Numbered from the stretch's first letter, positions 16,840 through 26,282 are shown. The stretch is 64,000 bases of DNA from Marinilabiliales bacterium (GCA_003512955.1 DOTG01000015.1:124001-188000); one strand, 5' to 3'. A program made the numbers and translations. Notes: generated from the sequence alone by a model not told the origin.

Positions 16840-17913
16840 ATGTCACCTTCGAGACGTAGATTGAAATTTTTAGATAGGTATCTTACCTTATGGATTTTTG
16901 CGGCTATGGCCGTTGGTGTTTTAACGGGCTATTTTATGCCATCTATTGCCCAGTTTTGGGAATCCCTAAAATCGTCACCCGAAAGCACCACCAATATTCC
17001 TATAGCTATTGGGCTTATTTTGATGATGTACCCGCCGTTGGCCAAGGTCAAATACGAAGAATTGGGCGATGTGTTCCGCAACTGGAAAGTATTGTCGCTT
17101 TCATTAGTCCAGAACTGGATTATTGGGCCGGTGTTGATGTTCGCGTTGGCTATGTTGCTTTTTAAGGTCTTTCCCGGCGAAAACAACGCCAACCTGCCTT
17201 ATGTTTATGGGATTATCATGATTGGTTTGGCCCGGTGCATTGCCATGGTCATTGTTTGGAACGAACTGGCCGAAGGCGACACTCAATATGCAGCCGGTTT
17301 GGTTGCTTTTAATTCCATTTTTCAGGTACTTTTCTTTTCAGTATATGCTTATCTGTTTATCGCCATCATGCCCGGATGGTTTGGTGTTCCTACCAATCAG
17401 GCAGTCGATAATATTACCATTGGGCAAATTGCCGAAAGCGTGTTCATTTATTTGGGTATCCCGTTTATTGCCGGGTTTTTAACCCGCTTCATCTTAATCA
17501 GGGTAAAAAGTAAAGAGTGGTACCATAGCCGGTTTATTCCAAAAATCAGCCCCATCACACTGATAGCATTATTGTTTACCATTGTGGTGATGTTCTCGCT
17601 CAAAGGGGAATACATCATAAAAATTCCTTTCGATGTGATTTTGATAGCCATTCCGTTGCTGATTTATTTCGTCATCATGTTTTTGCTTTCCTTTATTATG
17701 AGCAAAAAAGTAGGAGCCACCTACGAACAATCGGTGACACTCTCGTTCACGGCTGCCAGCAATAACTTTGAATTGGCTATTGCTGTAGCTATTGCCATTT
17801 TTGGAATGAATTCAGGCGAAGCTTTTGCTGCCGTAATTGGTCCATTGGTTGAAGTTCCCGTAATGATTGGCTTGGTAAGTGTGGCTTTTTATTTTAAAAA
17901 GAGGTTTTTATAG
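16840..17913 (+). CDS. acr3: Acr3-family arsenite efflux carrier
   Basis: Integral membrane As(III)/H+ antiporter of 357 residues with ten predicted helices. The conserved Cys133 lies in the fourth-helix motif GLARCIAMVIVWNELAEGD, known to be essential in Acr3. The second half has the matching TAASNNFELAIAVAIAIFG motif with its conserved Glu. It is the last gene of the second arsenic unit and is followed by a strong terminator. Confidence 0.96.
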   Translation: MSPSRRRLKFLDRYLTLWIFAAMAVGVLTGYFMPSIAQFWESLKSSPESTTNIPIAIGLILMMYPPLAKVKYEELGDVFRNWKVLSLSLVQNWIIGPVLMFALAMLLFKVFPGENNANLPYVYGIIMIGLARCIAMVIVWNELAEGDTQYAAGLVAFNSIFQVLFFSVYAYLFIAIMPGWFGVPTNQAVDNITIGQIAESVFIYLGIPFIAGFLTRFILIRVKSKEWYHSRFIPKISPITLIALLFTIVVMFSLKGEYIIKIPFDVILIAIPLLIYFVIMFLLSFIMSKKVGATYEQSVTLSFTAASNNFELAIAVAIAIFGMNSGEAFAAVIGPLVEVPVMIGLVSVAFYFKKRFL

Positions 17914-17927
17914 TCGTATCCGTCAAT

Positions 17928-17968
17928 AAAAAAGGCTGACTGGATGTAAAATCCAATCAGGCTTTTTT
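17928..17968 (+). terminator. Bidirectional terminator after acr3
   Basis: Six A, a 12-position stem with two mismatches (GGCTGACTGGAT against ATCCAATCAGGC), a short loop and six T. It lies between acr3 and the convergent fur gene and can serve both. Confidence 0.85.
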
Positions 17969-17999
17969 ATGTGATGACCTTTTGATTTCAGGTCTTGAA

Positions 18000-18500
18000 T
18001 CAAATCAAAATGGTTCCTTTTTTTGACATTTCCTTTTGACAGTTGCTACAGTAACCGTAGCAATAAAGGGCATGATAGGTCAATTGAAAGTTATGTTGTT
18101 TGGCGGCGCGCTCCTCAATGTCGTCAATACGGGCATCGCAAAACTCGGTCACCTTTCCGCAATTGCTGCAAATCAAGTGATCGTGCGGGGCACAGTTGTA
18201 CGCCTTTTCAAATTGGGCAATGTTTTTTCCAAACTGATGTTTAATCACCAGGTTGCAGTCCAATAATACATCAATGGTGTTGTAAAGTGTAGCACGGCTT
18301 ACCCGGTAGTTTTTGTTTTTCATGTGGATGTAGAGAGTCTCAATATCGAAATGCCCCTCCGAATTGTAAATCTCATCTAAAATGGCAAACCGTTCGGGTG
18401 TTTTGCGGTGCCCATTACGTTCCAGATATTTTATAAAAATATCTTTGACCCTATCATTAAGGGGATTCGTGGCTTGAGGTTCTTTCAGGTTACTATCCAT
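18000..18500 (-). CDS. Fur-family transcriptional regulator
   Basis: Winged-helix regulator of 166 residues. The N-terminal DNA-binding part includes GHRKTPERFAILDEIYNSEGHFDIETLY and SRATLYNTIDVL. The dimerisation part holds metal sites: HDHLICSNCGKVTEF (Cys111, Cys114) and CYGYCSNCQKE (Cys147, Cys151, Cys154), the structural zinc pairs. Whether it senses Fe(II), Zn(II) or peroxide cannot be told from the sequence. In Bacteroidota a fur gene often sits beside rel, as here. Confidence 0.9.
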   Translation of the reverse strand: MDSNLKEPQATNPLNDRVKDIFIKYLERNGHRKTPERFAILDEIYNSEGHFDIETLYIHMKNKNYRVSRATLYNTIDVLLDCNLVIKHQFGKNIAQFEKAYNCAPHDHLICSNCGKVTEFCDARIDDIEERAAKQHNFQLTYHALYCYGYCSNCQKEMSKKGTILI

Positions 18501-18525
18501 ATATAGACTGATTCAAAATAACGAC

Positions 18526-18533
18526 CAAATTTA
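18526..18533 (-). promoter_or_regulatory. -7 box for the fur-family gene (TAAATTTG)
   Basis: Exact TAnnTTTG on the minus strand, 25 nt before the ATG. No clear -33 TTTG is present. Confidence 0.45.
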
Positions 18534-18551
18534 GAAATAAATTCAGTACTT

Positions 18552-18650
18552 CCTAAATCCCAGGTGAAATATTAACGGTCAAGAAAGCGAGATAATTAGT
18601 TGCGGCGCGGCTTCACTAAATTGCATGAAAAAACTTGATATAAAATATTT
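18552..18650 (+). repeat. Dispersed intergenic element, copy A
   Basis: About 99 nt clearly similar to 28790-28890: both start with CCTAAAATCC-like bases, then CAGGTGAAATATTAACGGTC and AAGAA, and end in AAAATATT. The inner GAAAGC (18583) can pair with GCTTC (18610) with one bulged A. It lies between fur and rel, with no ORF. Confidence 0.75.
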
Positions 18651-18753
18651 ATATTCAATGTAGTTACGTTTCGACATACTTCAAGTTTCTTAAAAAAATC
18701 AATTGTCCCATATTTACGGGTGAACCCCTAAATCTATTGCGGATAGGAGGAAA

Positions 18754-20958
18754 TTAAAAATCGTGGTCGCTGATTTCCATGCGCGAAACCTGAGTGATGC
18801 CTTTCACTTTGCTCAGGTTCATAATCAGGTTGTTTAAATCGTTGGTATTGTGCACATAAACGTCAATAGTCCCTTCGAAAATACCATCATGGCTTTCGAA
18901 ACCGATGGCCCGCATATTTACATTCAGTTCTTTGGAAATAACGGTAGTACAATTATTTACAATGCCAATGTCATCAATGCCTTTTAACGAGATGCGTCCC
19001 AAAAAGGCCAAAATACGGTGGGTGGTCCATTCTACCTTCACCACATTCTGGCTTTCGCTGGAATTTAACCGGATGGCCGTGGGGCAGGATGTTTTGTGAA
19101 TGATCAGTTCCTCCTCGTCGGCTTTGTATCCAATTACATCATCACCGGGAATGGGGTTGCAGCAGTGGGCAATGGTATAGTTCTTGGAATTGTCGTCCAC
19201 AACCAAAGGTTTCGACTTATCGAACATGAGGGCGGCATTGGTACTTTCGGGGTGCTCAATGCCCCAGAACTTGATATACTTGCTTCGCGAACGTTTTTTC
19301 TGTATCTTTTTAAAAGTTTCCTGGTCGAGCTTGTCTTCACCAATCCTGAAATAAAGTTCCTCCTTGTTACGGGTTTTGTAATGGTTGTAGAGCTTACGGA
19401 ATACAGTGGAGTTGGGCTGCATGTCTAAATCCATCAACAGGTATTCCAAATGGGCTTTTCCCTCGTTCATAATCATTCTGCGTTTATCGCGGAAGGAGCT
19501 TTTCAATTTGGCTTTAGCTTTGGCCGATGTCACAAAATCGAGCCAATGCAATTCGGGCATCTGTTTCTGGGAGGTAAGGATTTCAATCTGGTCGCCACCC
19601 TGTAACGGATGGTTTAAACCCACCAACTTGTGGTTTACTTTAGCCCCGATGGCATGCAACCCGATTTCGGAGTGAATATAGAAGGCAAAATCGAGAGCGG
19701 TGGAGGCGCTTGGTAAGGTTATTATTTCACCTTTGGGTGTAAAAACCATGATTTCGGAGGTAAACAGGTTGAGTTTGAAATCATCCAGGAATTCCAGGGC
19801 ATCCGATTTTGGATCTTCGAGCATCTCGCGGATCTGTTTGATCCACCGGTCCAATTCGCTTTCCTGATGCGAAGCCCCTTTGTATTTCCAGTGTGCGGCA
19901 TAACCACGTTCGGCAATCTCGTTCATGCGGTTGGTGCGTATCTGCACTTCTACCCATTTGCCACCAGGTCCCATCACGGTAGCATGCAGCGCCTCATACC
20001 CATTGGCTTTTGGTTGGCTGACCCAGTCGCGGATACGATCGTATTTGGGTACATACAAGTCGGTTACGATGGAATAGATGTTCCAGCATTGGGCTTTTTC
20101 AGTCAAATTAGGTTTTGGTTCAAATATGATGCGGATGGCAAACAAATCGAAAACCTCTTCAAAGCTGACTTTTTTAGTCTCCATTTTATTCCAAATGGAA
20201 TAGATGGATTTGGGCCTGCCTGAAATCTCAAATTCGTAACCCTCTTCGTTCAATCGGTTGGTTATGGGCAACGAAAAACGGTTGATATAAGTCAGTCTTC
20301 CTTTTTCGGTTTCTTTAATTTGTTGTAAAATATAGTCGTATTCGGCCGGATGCAGGTATTTTAAACATAAATCTTCCAGTTCCTGTTTGATGGCATAAAG
20401 CCCCATTCGGTGTGCCAACGGGGCATAGATAAAAAGAGTTTCGCCGGCAATTTTCAACTGTTTGTTTGGCGGCATAGAATCTAGGGTACGCATATTGTGC
20501 AAGCGGTCGGCCAATTTGATGATGATAACCCGTAAATCGCCTGTCATGGTCATCAATACTTTTCGGAAGTTTTCGGCTTGTAAATCCGAACGGTTGGCAA
20601 ATACCCCGGAAATTTTAGTCAATCCATCGACCAGAGAAGCAATTTTTTCACCAAATTGGTGCTGAATTTCTTCAATCGAAATGTCGGTATCTTCCACCAC
20701 ATCGTGCAGGAGCGAGGCTAAAACAGATTTTGTTCCAAGGCCGATTTCATGTGTGGCAATTTTGGCTACAGCAATAGGGTGCAAAATGTAGGGTTCGCCC
20801 GATTTGCGGCGCATGTTGGCGTGCGCCTCGTAAGCCATGTTAAAGGCTTTGCGGATTAATTCACGTTGCTCGGCCGTAGTAAAGCTTTCAGTTAACTGGA
20901 GGAGTTCATTGAACTTCCGTAGAATAAGCTTTTTTTCGTTGACCGTAAATTTCTTCAT
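18754..20958 (-). CDS. Bifunctional (p)ppGpp synthetase/hydrolase (Rel/SpoT)
   Basis: Stringent-response enzyme of 734 residues, the usual length. The order is: HD hydrolase domain (residues 35-190, with His60 and the HD pair 85-86 in LLHDVVEDTD), synthetase domain (about 240-370, with RIRDWVSQPKANGYEALHATV), TGS domain (about 410-475, with ITLPSASTALDFAFYIHSEIG) and a C-terminal ACT domain (about 655-734). An intact HDVVED and an intact synthetase motif mean that both activities are expected. It is the single Rel of this region. Confidence 0.96.
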   Translation of the reverse strand: MKKFTVNEKKLILRKFNELLQLTESFTTAEQRELIRKAFNMAYEAHANMRRKSGEPYILHPIAVAKIATHEIGLGTKSVLASLLHDVVEDTDISIEEIQHQFGEKIASLVDGLTKISGVFANRSDLQAENFRKVLMTMTGDLRVIIIKLADRLHNMRTLDSMPPNKQLKIAGETLFIYAPLAHRMGLYAIKQELEDLCLKYLHPAEYDYILQQIKETEKGRLTYINRFSLPITNRLNEEGYEFEISGRPKSIYSIWNKMETKKVSFEEVFDLFAIRIIFEPKPNLTEKAQCWNIYSIVTDLYVPKYDRIRDWVSQPKANGYEALHATVMGPGGKWVEVQIRTNRMNEIAERGYAAHWKYKGASHQESELDRWIKQIREMLEDPKSDALEFLDDFKLNLFTSEIMVFTPKGEIITLPSASTALDFAFYIHSEIGLHAIGAKVNHKLVGLNHPLQGGDQIEILTSQKQMPELHWLDFVTSAKAKAKLKSSFRDKRRMIMNEGKAHLEYLLMDLDMQPNSTVFRKLYNHYKTRNKEELYFRIGEDKLDQETFKKIQKKRSRSKYIKFWGIEHPESTNAALMFDKSKPLVVDDNSKNYTIAHCCNPIPGDDVIGYKADEEELIIHKTSCPTAIRLNSSESQNVVKVEWTTHRILAFLGRISLKGIDDIGIVNNCTTVISKELNVNMRAIGFESHDGIFEGTIDVYVHNTNDLNNLIMNLSKVKGITQVSRMEISDHDF

Positions 20959-21006
20959 ATCCTATATTGCTCCCTCTCTAAAAGTAGTAGTTTTAAAACA
21001 AAACCT

Positions 21007-21014
21007 CAAAATTA
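21007..21014 (-). promoter_or_regulatory. -7 box for the rel gene (TAATTTTG)
   Basis: Exact TAnnTTTG on the minus strand, 48 nt before the rel ATG at 20958; a -33 box is not evident. Confidence 0.4.
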
Positions 21015-21042
21015 GCGATTTTTTTCAGATGCTGGCAGGAAA

Positions 21043-21106
21043 AGTTCATTGACTCATTAAAACATGGTCACATGGCCACGTGGTCACATTAACAAATGGA
21101 CAAATG
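21043..21106 (-). repeat. Degenerate repeat with exact 8-nt period (copy 2)
   Basis: On the minus strand, eight octamers follow one another in perfect register: CATTTGTC, CATTTGTT, AATGTGAC, CACGTGGC, CATGTGAC, CATGTTTT, AATGAGTC, AATGAACT. The tract begins 4 nt beyond the TGA of the type B sorting protein. Orientation and position relative to a stop codon are the same as in copy 1. Confidence 0.9.
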
Positions 21107-21110
21107 GATT

Positions 21111-22571
21111 TCAGGGATAAACCACATTAATGGAACCTGAGCCTTTGTAGGTTTTTCCGGTGGAGGTGGCATAGGTGTAATAATACACATAGGCACCTTC
21201 GGAAACATTTTTTCCGTTTATTTCGCCTCCCCATTTTTTGTAGGATTCATCGGTGTAAAATACCACATTCCCATAGCGGTCGTAAACAAATAGTTCAAAG
21301 TCAGTTACAGTTATATCTTTAATGTAGGAAATTTCATTATCGCCAGCTTTCCAAAAGGGTCCAAAATAGTCATTTTTACCATCGCCATTGGGGGTAAAGG
21401 CATTGGGGATGTCAACCACAGGGGTGCGGGTGACACAGATTTCGTTTGACAGGCTGGTATTTCCGCTACCGTCGGTTGCTTGCACCTGGAAACAAAACCG
21501 CTCGGAATTTTCTGTTCCTAATTCATTCAGAGTAAAAGTCCGTTGGTTGCCTTTGGGTTCAAAGCCACTGTTATCCACACTCACGTAAACTTCGCATTCT
21601 TCATTAGCGGCATCCACAAAGCTTGATTCCCAATTTAAGGTGAGATTGTAATCCTGCATCTGGTAGGTCAATTGCAGGGGTTTTACCCGTTGGGTTTCCC
21701 CGGCTATGCTGTCGCAAGGATCGAGAGCCGCAATTTTGTAAAAATAGGGTATTTGGTTGTGGACATGGGAAAAGCTTAAATTTTCGGAGCTTACATCCGT
21801 GTTCATTTCCAAAAGTTCATACGCCCCATCTTTATTGGTACTCAAGCGTAAGGCATATCCTTTTAATTCGGCACGGATATCTGCTTTTACCTGAAACCGG
21901 GCCTCGTTCCCATCGTTCGTCATTTGATAGATGAAGAATCGGTCGGCATCCGGTTTCTGGTATCCGGTAAAGGTAATGGTGCGTTGATTGGATATGCTTG
22001 TTGCACCAATCCCACCATTCGCTTTTATGTAATAGGTATATCCTGTTCCCAGTTGGACCGTTGTATCGGAATAACTTAGGTCGGTATCATATTCTTTTAG
22101 ATCTTCATCATTTCGATAAATGGTATAATATTGTACTTTGCTCCATCCTTCGTAGCTGGTCCAGTTCAAAACAGCTTGATTTGAGCAGGTATCGAAAACA
22201 ATTTCTTTTAGAAAAATTGTTGAACTCGGATCCCCTGACAAACTATAATTACTTGCCTCACCAATATATGCGGCCATTTTATATGATTCAGCATGCAAAT
22301 CGGGACTGGCGTTTATGTCAATGTATTCAATACTAGTTGCAGAAATATCTTCTGCAATAGATAAATAACTTGGGTTCAATTCATCGTTATTGAATCTATA
22401 AAGAATATAGCCCGTAACTCCAGGAGTTGTACTTTTTTTCCAATTGATTTTAACTTGATTGTTTCCCAATACAGATACACTTGTGATGGTTGGAGGTAAA
22501 ATGTCAAGGTTTTGGCTCCAGCAATCAAGACCGATTAGCAATAATACAACAATCAAATAATTTTTACCCAT
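21111..22571 (-). CDS. Secreted FN3-like protein with type B T9SS sorting domain
   Basis: The signal peptide ends near Ser19 (GLDCWSQ). Fibronectin-III-like modules follow (about 25-110, 110-205, 205-300, 300-385). The gliding-motility-associated C-terminal domain (about 390-486) has IPNAFTPNGDGKNDYFGP, FELFVYDRYGNVVFYTDESYKKWGG and EGAYVYYYTYATSTGKTYKGSGSINVVY, the type B signal for export through the type IX system. It probably acts on the cell surface in adhesion; the partner is unknown. Confidence 0.92.
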   Translation of the reverse strand: MGKNYLIVVLLLIGLDCWSQNLDILPPTITSVSVLGNNQVKINWKKSTTPGVTGYILYRFNNDELNPSYLSIAEDISATSIEYIDINASPDLHAESYKMAAYIGEASNYSLSGDPSSTIFLKEIVFDTCSNQAVLNWTSYEGWSKVQYYTIYRNDEDLKEYDTDLSYSDTTVQLGTGYTYYIKANGGIGATSISNQRTITFTGYQKPDADRFFIYQMTNDGNEARFQVKADIRAELKGYALRLSTNKDGAYELLEMNTDVSSENLSFSHVHNQIPYFYKIAALDPCDSIAGETQRVKPLQLTYQMQDYNLTLNWESSFVDAANEECEVYVSVDNSGFEPKGNQRTFTLNELGTENSERFCFQVQATDGSGNTSLSNEICVTRTPVVDIPNAFTPNGDGKNDYFGPFWKAGDNEISYIKDITVTDFELFVYDRYGNVVFYTDESYKKWGGEINGKNVSEGAYVYYYTYATSTGKTYKGSGSINVVYP

Positions 22572-22605
22572 GTCCTAAAAACGCAATGAATCCTGCTTTA
22601 TTATC

Positions 22606-23892
22606 TCAATACTTCCCGGCTACCACCGTTGTCAATTTTTCGGTTACAAAATAGCGGTTGGCTAACTCCAGGAGTCTTTTCGGCGAAATGCTCCACAAGG
22701 TTTCCTGCATGTTTCTGAAATAATCAAACCCTAGATTATATGGCACCACGGCTTTAAAAGTATCCGCCGTGGAAAAAGGGCCGTCGAACATCTGGAGCAT
22801 GTCGCCCATCATGTAGTTGCGTACCAAATGCAGCTCCTCCACAGGAATGGGTTCTTTTTTCAGCTTTTCCATTTCCACGATAATCTCGTGCAGGGCTTCG
22901 CGGGTGTTTTCTGCCTTAACATCGGCGGCCACTGCCATAAACCCGGTTTGCATCAACGATACCTGCATGGCGTTTATTCCATAAGTATATCCTTTTTCTT
23001 CGCGGATGTTTTTCATCAGCCGGGAGCCAAAGTACCCGCCAAAAATGGTTACCAATATTTTCAAACCCATGTAGTCGGGATGAAGTTTATTGACTGTGAC
23101 CAGCCCGGTGCGGATGCTCGATTGTACCGCCGATTCTTTTTCAACCACAAAAGGTGGCATTCCTTTGGCTGTTTGAATTGTGGGTGTTAAAGATTCAGAA
23201 GTTCCTTTCTTTGGTAATCTGCCTAAATACTGATTGATTAGCTGTATTTCGGCCTTTCCCACTTTCCCGGAAACTATGAATTCGAAATTTCCGGCATGAA
23301 AATGTTCTTGATAAAATTCAAAAACGTCTTCCCTTGGGGTGGTTAAGTAATGCGCTTCTTGGGTCTTCATCCCGTAAGGATGGTTAGGGCCAAAGAGTTT
23401 TTCGTAAAAAACCTCGCGGGCCAGAAATGATGTTTTTTCCTGCTCTACCAGGAAATTCTGGCGACGACGGTCAACCAAAATATCGAATTCTTTTTGAGGG
23501 AAAATACTTTGGTTCAGCACCTCCGAAAACAGAGGCAGAGTTTGTTCCAGATATTTGCTCAAAGTAACCAAACCCACAAAGGTTTTGTCTTTTTCAGTTG
23601 TAGGTTGAAAATAAGCCCCATAAAAATCAAACGCTTCGGCAATCTGGTGGGCATTCTTGCCGGAAGTCCCTTCGTTTAGCATCAACCCGGTTAACGGGGC
23701 AACCAGTTTTTGGGTACTGTAAATAGAACCCGCGTTCACCATCACATCTAATTTAATTACCTCCTGGGTTCCACCGTTCAGTATATATAATGGGCAACCA
23801 TTGTCGAGTTTTTCAATACGGATGTTCGGGAACGCGATATCGCGGACTGCTTTAAACTCCGGTGGAGTCAGTCTATTCATAAGTTTTGTCAT
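22606..23892 (-). CDS. M16-family peptidase-like protein, non-catalytic partner
   Basis: A protein of 428 residues with the two-lobed insulinase fold. The first lobe has PLTGLMLNEGTSGKNAHQIAEAFDFYGAYF where active M16 enzymes have HxxEH, so the zinc site is missing. The R/Y pair of the second lobe, IREEKGYTYGINA (about 300), is kept. Such proteins pair with an active subunit, and the gene upstream encodes one with its stop overlapping by 4 nt, so a heterodimer is likely. Confidence 0.92.
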   Translation of the reverse strand: MTKLMNRLTPPEFKAVRDIAFPNIRIEKLDNGCPLYILNGGTQEVIKLDVMVNAGSIYSTQKLVAPLTGLMLNEGTSGKNAHQIAEAFDFYGAYFQPTTEKDKTFVGLVTLSKYLEQTLPLFSEVLNQSIFPQKEFDILVDRRRQNFLVEQEKTSFLAREVFYEKLFGPNHPYGMKTQEAHYLTTPREDVFEFYQEHFHAGNFEFIVSGKVGKAEIQLINQYLGRLPKKGTSESLTPTIQTAKGMPPFVVEKESAVQSSIRTGLVTVNKLHPDYMGLKILVTIFGGYFGSRLMKNIREEKGYTYGINAMQVSLMQTGFMAVAADVKAENTREALHEIIVEMEKLKKEPIPVEELHLVRNYMMGDMLQMFDGPFSTADTFKAVVPYNLGFDYFRNMQETLWSISPKRLLELANRYFVTEKLTTVVAGKY

Positions 23893-25130
23893 GAGGGTTG
23901 TACCTGATAATTGAGTGTGGAACAGTTGCTGTTTTGGAAAATATTGCGGGCTACCCGTTGAATATCAACCGGAGTTACCTGCTGGTATTTTTGAGTTTCC
24001 TGGTTGATGATCGAGGCATCGCCCAGATGCTCAAAGTAAGCCAGGTTCATGGCTTTGTTCAGGATGTTGATTTCGGAATAAACCAGGTTGGCCTCCACTT
24101 TATTTTTCACTTTGGCCAGCTCGTTTTCTTCAACCTTTCCGTGCATCAAATGGTCTAGTTCCTGCCTGATGGCTGTTTCGGCCTGTTCAAAGGTAACGCC
24201 GGGGTTCAGGTTCCCGTTCACGATAAAAAGCCCCGGATCCACATCGCCGGTAATATAGGCACTGATGGAACTGAAAAACTTTTGCTCCTTCACCAGTTTT
24301 TGGTTCATCCGCGACGATTTGCCATTGGACAGGATGTCCGAAATCAAATCGGTGGCGTAATAATCATCATGGTTGCGGCCGCACATGTGAAACGCCTGAT
24401 AAATTGCATTCACAGGTACCGGACGTTGCACTATTTCCTTCCGCGCTTCCGTTTGTTTTGGTTCTTGCGGAATTTTCTTTTTCAGGATATTTCGGCGGGG
24501 GATGGGACCAAACCATTTTTCAGCCAATGTTTCAACCTCTTTTTTGGTAATGTTTCCGGCTACACTCAGAATGGCATTGTTCGGGGCATAGAAACCAAAA
24601 AAGAACTCTTTCACCTCCTCTAAAGTGGCGTTTTCGATATGGCTGATCTCTTTACCGATAGTTGGCCATTGGTAGGGATGCACTTTGTAGGTCATGGGAC
24701 GGAGCAAAAGGTTCCAGTCGCCATAAGGCTGATTCAGGTAGCGCTGTTTAAATTCTTCAATAACCACTTTTTTTTGGACTTCCAGTTTTTGTTGCGAAAA
24801 GGACAACTCCAACATACGGTCCGACTCCAGCCAAAATGCCGTTTCCAGATTCTCTTTAGGTACGGTTATGTAAAAGTTGGTGATGTTGTTGTTGGTAAAG
24901 GCATTATTCTCGCCTCCAGCCTGTTGCAGCGGGGCATCGTAATGGGGAATGTTTTTGGAACCTTCGAACATCAAGTGTTCAAATAAATGGGCAAAACCGG
25001 TTTTATCAGGATTTTCGTTGCGGGCACCTACTTTGTAAAGTAAATTGAAAGCCACCAACGGGGTGGTCTCGTCTTTGTGTACCAACACGGTCAGACCATT
25101 ATCAAGGACAAATCGTTCGTATGCAATCAT
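23889..25130 (-). CDS. M16-family zinc metallopeptidase, catalytic subunit
   Basis: A protein of 413 residues with the inverted zinc motif HLFEH (48-52) in TGFAHLFEHLMFEGSKNIP and the distal Glu in the helix around residue 125 (KKVVIEEFKQRY). No signal peptide is evident, so it is probably cytoplasmic. It is the catalytic half of a pair with the following gene, like the alpha/beta processing peptidase arrangement. The substrate is not known. Confidence 0.93.
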   Translation of the reverse strand: MIAYERFVLDNGLTVLVHKDETTPLVAFNLLYKVGARNENPDKTGFAHLFEHLMFEGSKNIPHYDAPLQQAGGENNAFTNNNITNFYITVPKENLETAFWLESDRMLELSFSQQKLEVQKKVVIEEFKQRYLNQPYGDWNLLLRPMTYKVHPYQWPTIGKEISHIENATLEEVKEFFFGFYAPNNAILSVAGNITKKEVETLAEKWFGPIPRRNILKKKIPQEPKQTEARKEIVQRPVPVNAIYQAFHMCGRNHDDYYATDLISDILSNGKSSRMNQKLVKEQKFFSSISAYITGDVDPGLFIVNGNLNPGVTFEQAETAIRQELDHLMHGKVEENELAKVKNKVEANLVYSEINILNKAMNLAYFEHLGDASIINQETQKYQQVTPVDIQRVARNIFQNSNCSTLNYQVQPS

Positions 25131-25237
25131 GCTGTAATTCTATTTTTTTTTCAATTTTTAAAGATAACCCAAATTCAACAAAATCCTAGAAGAATTGGTT
25201 CTTGGTCGTTATGTGGTTAAAGGGTGATAACTTTGAT

Positions 25238-26185
25238 TTACCACTGGATGGATGAAATAGATTTCATGGTGGCATTGAATTCAGAAACAAGTTCATTCAT
25301 AATGCTCTGTACAGGTTGTATGGAGTGGATGGATGCTGAAACCTGTCCAATTTCAAGTTCACCTTGTTCCAGATCGCCTTCGAACATTCCCTTTTTTGCT
25401 CTCCCTTTGCCCAGAAGTTCTTTAAGTTTTTCTACCGATGCCCCGTTTTGTTCCAGTTCGTTAACCTTCTGATAAAACGGGTTTTCGAGTAAACGGACAG
25501 GAACCAGTTTTTTCAAACTCAAATGGGTGCTTCCCTCTTTAGCCAAAACAATTTGCTGTTTAAAAGCTTCATGGGCCGACGATTCCACTGATGCCGCAAA
25601 CCGGCTCCCCAGTTGAACACCTTCGGCTCCCAGGGCAAACATGGCAGCCATAGCCTGGCCGCTTCCAATTCCCCCCGCGGCTATCAGAGGCAGATCTACC
25701 GCTTTTCGGATTTGAGGGACTAAACAGAGCGTGGTCGTCTCTTCGCGCCCGTTGTGGCCACCGGCTTCGAAACCTTCTGCCACCAAAGCATCTACGCCTG
25801 TTTCCTTACTTTTAATGGCAAAACGGGAATTGGAAACCACATGAACCACTGTAATACCGGCATCTTTAAGCTTTTGGGTCCAAAGTTCCGGGTTTCCGGC
25901 ACTTGTAAATACGATTGGAACCTTCTCCCGGATGATGATAGCCATAAGTTCTTCAATTTGAGGATACATCAGAGGAACATTTACCCCGAAAGGTTTTTGT
26001 GTGGCCTGTTTGGTTTTTTGGATGTGTCCGCGGAGCACCTCAGGATGCATGGAACCTGCACCCAAAAGCCCTAAGCCACCCGCGTTGCTTACAGCCGATG
26101 CCAGGCGCCAGCCGCTGCACCAAACCATCCCGCCTTGGATAATGGGATACTGAATGTTGAAAAGGCTGGTGATTCTGTTTTGCAT
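25238..26185 (-). CDS. NAD(P)H-dependent flavin oxidoreductase, nitronate monooxygenase-like
   Basis: FMN-binding TIM barrel of 315 residues from the ATG at 26185 (MQNRITSLFNIQYPIIQGGM). The motifs FEAGGHNGREETTT and LIAAGGIGSGQAMAAMFALGAEGVQLGSRF bind the FMN phosphate, and the family His is present in AGGHNG. The family spans nitronate monooxygenases and FabK enoyl-ACP reductases; the overall sequence fits the former slightly better. An ATG ten codons upstream (26215) is in frame, but its extra residues do not look like family sequence. Confidence 0.88.
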   Translation of the reverse strand: MQNRITSLFNIQYPIIQGGMVWCSGWRLASAVSNAGGLGLLGAGSMHPEVLRGHIQKTKQATQKPFGVNVPLMYPQIEELMAIIIREKVPIVFTSAGNPELWTQKLKDAGITVVHVVSNSRFAIKSKETGVDALVAEGFEAGGHNGREETTTLCLVPQIRKAVDLPLIAAGGIGSGQAMAAMFALGAEGVQLGSRFAASVESSAHEAFKQQIVLAKEGSTHLSLKKLVPVRLLENPFYQKVNELEQNGASVEKLKELLGKGRAKKGMFEGDLEQGELEIGQVSASIHSIQPVQSIMNELVSEFNATMKSISSIQW

Positions 26186-26282
26186 CTTATTCACACTAAA
26201 ATTCAGAGCAAACATAACTAAAAGTAAGGAGAAAGGGGAATAGAGACCGGAAACGGGATGATGTCAGGTGGTATTTTTGCAT

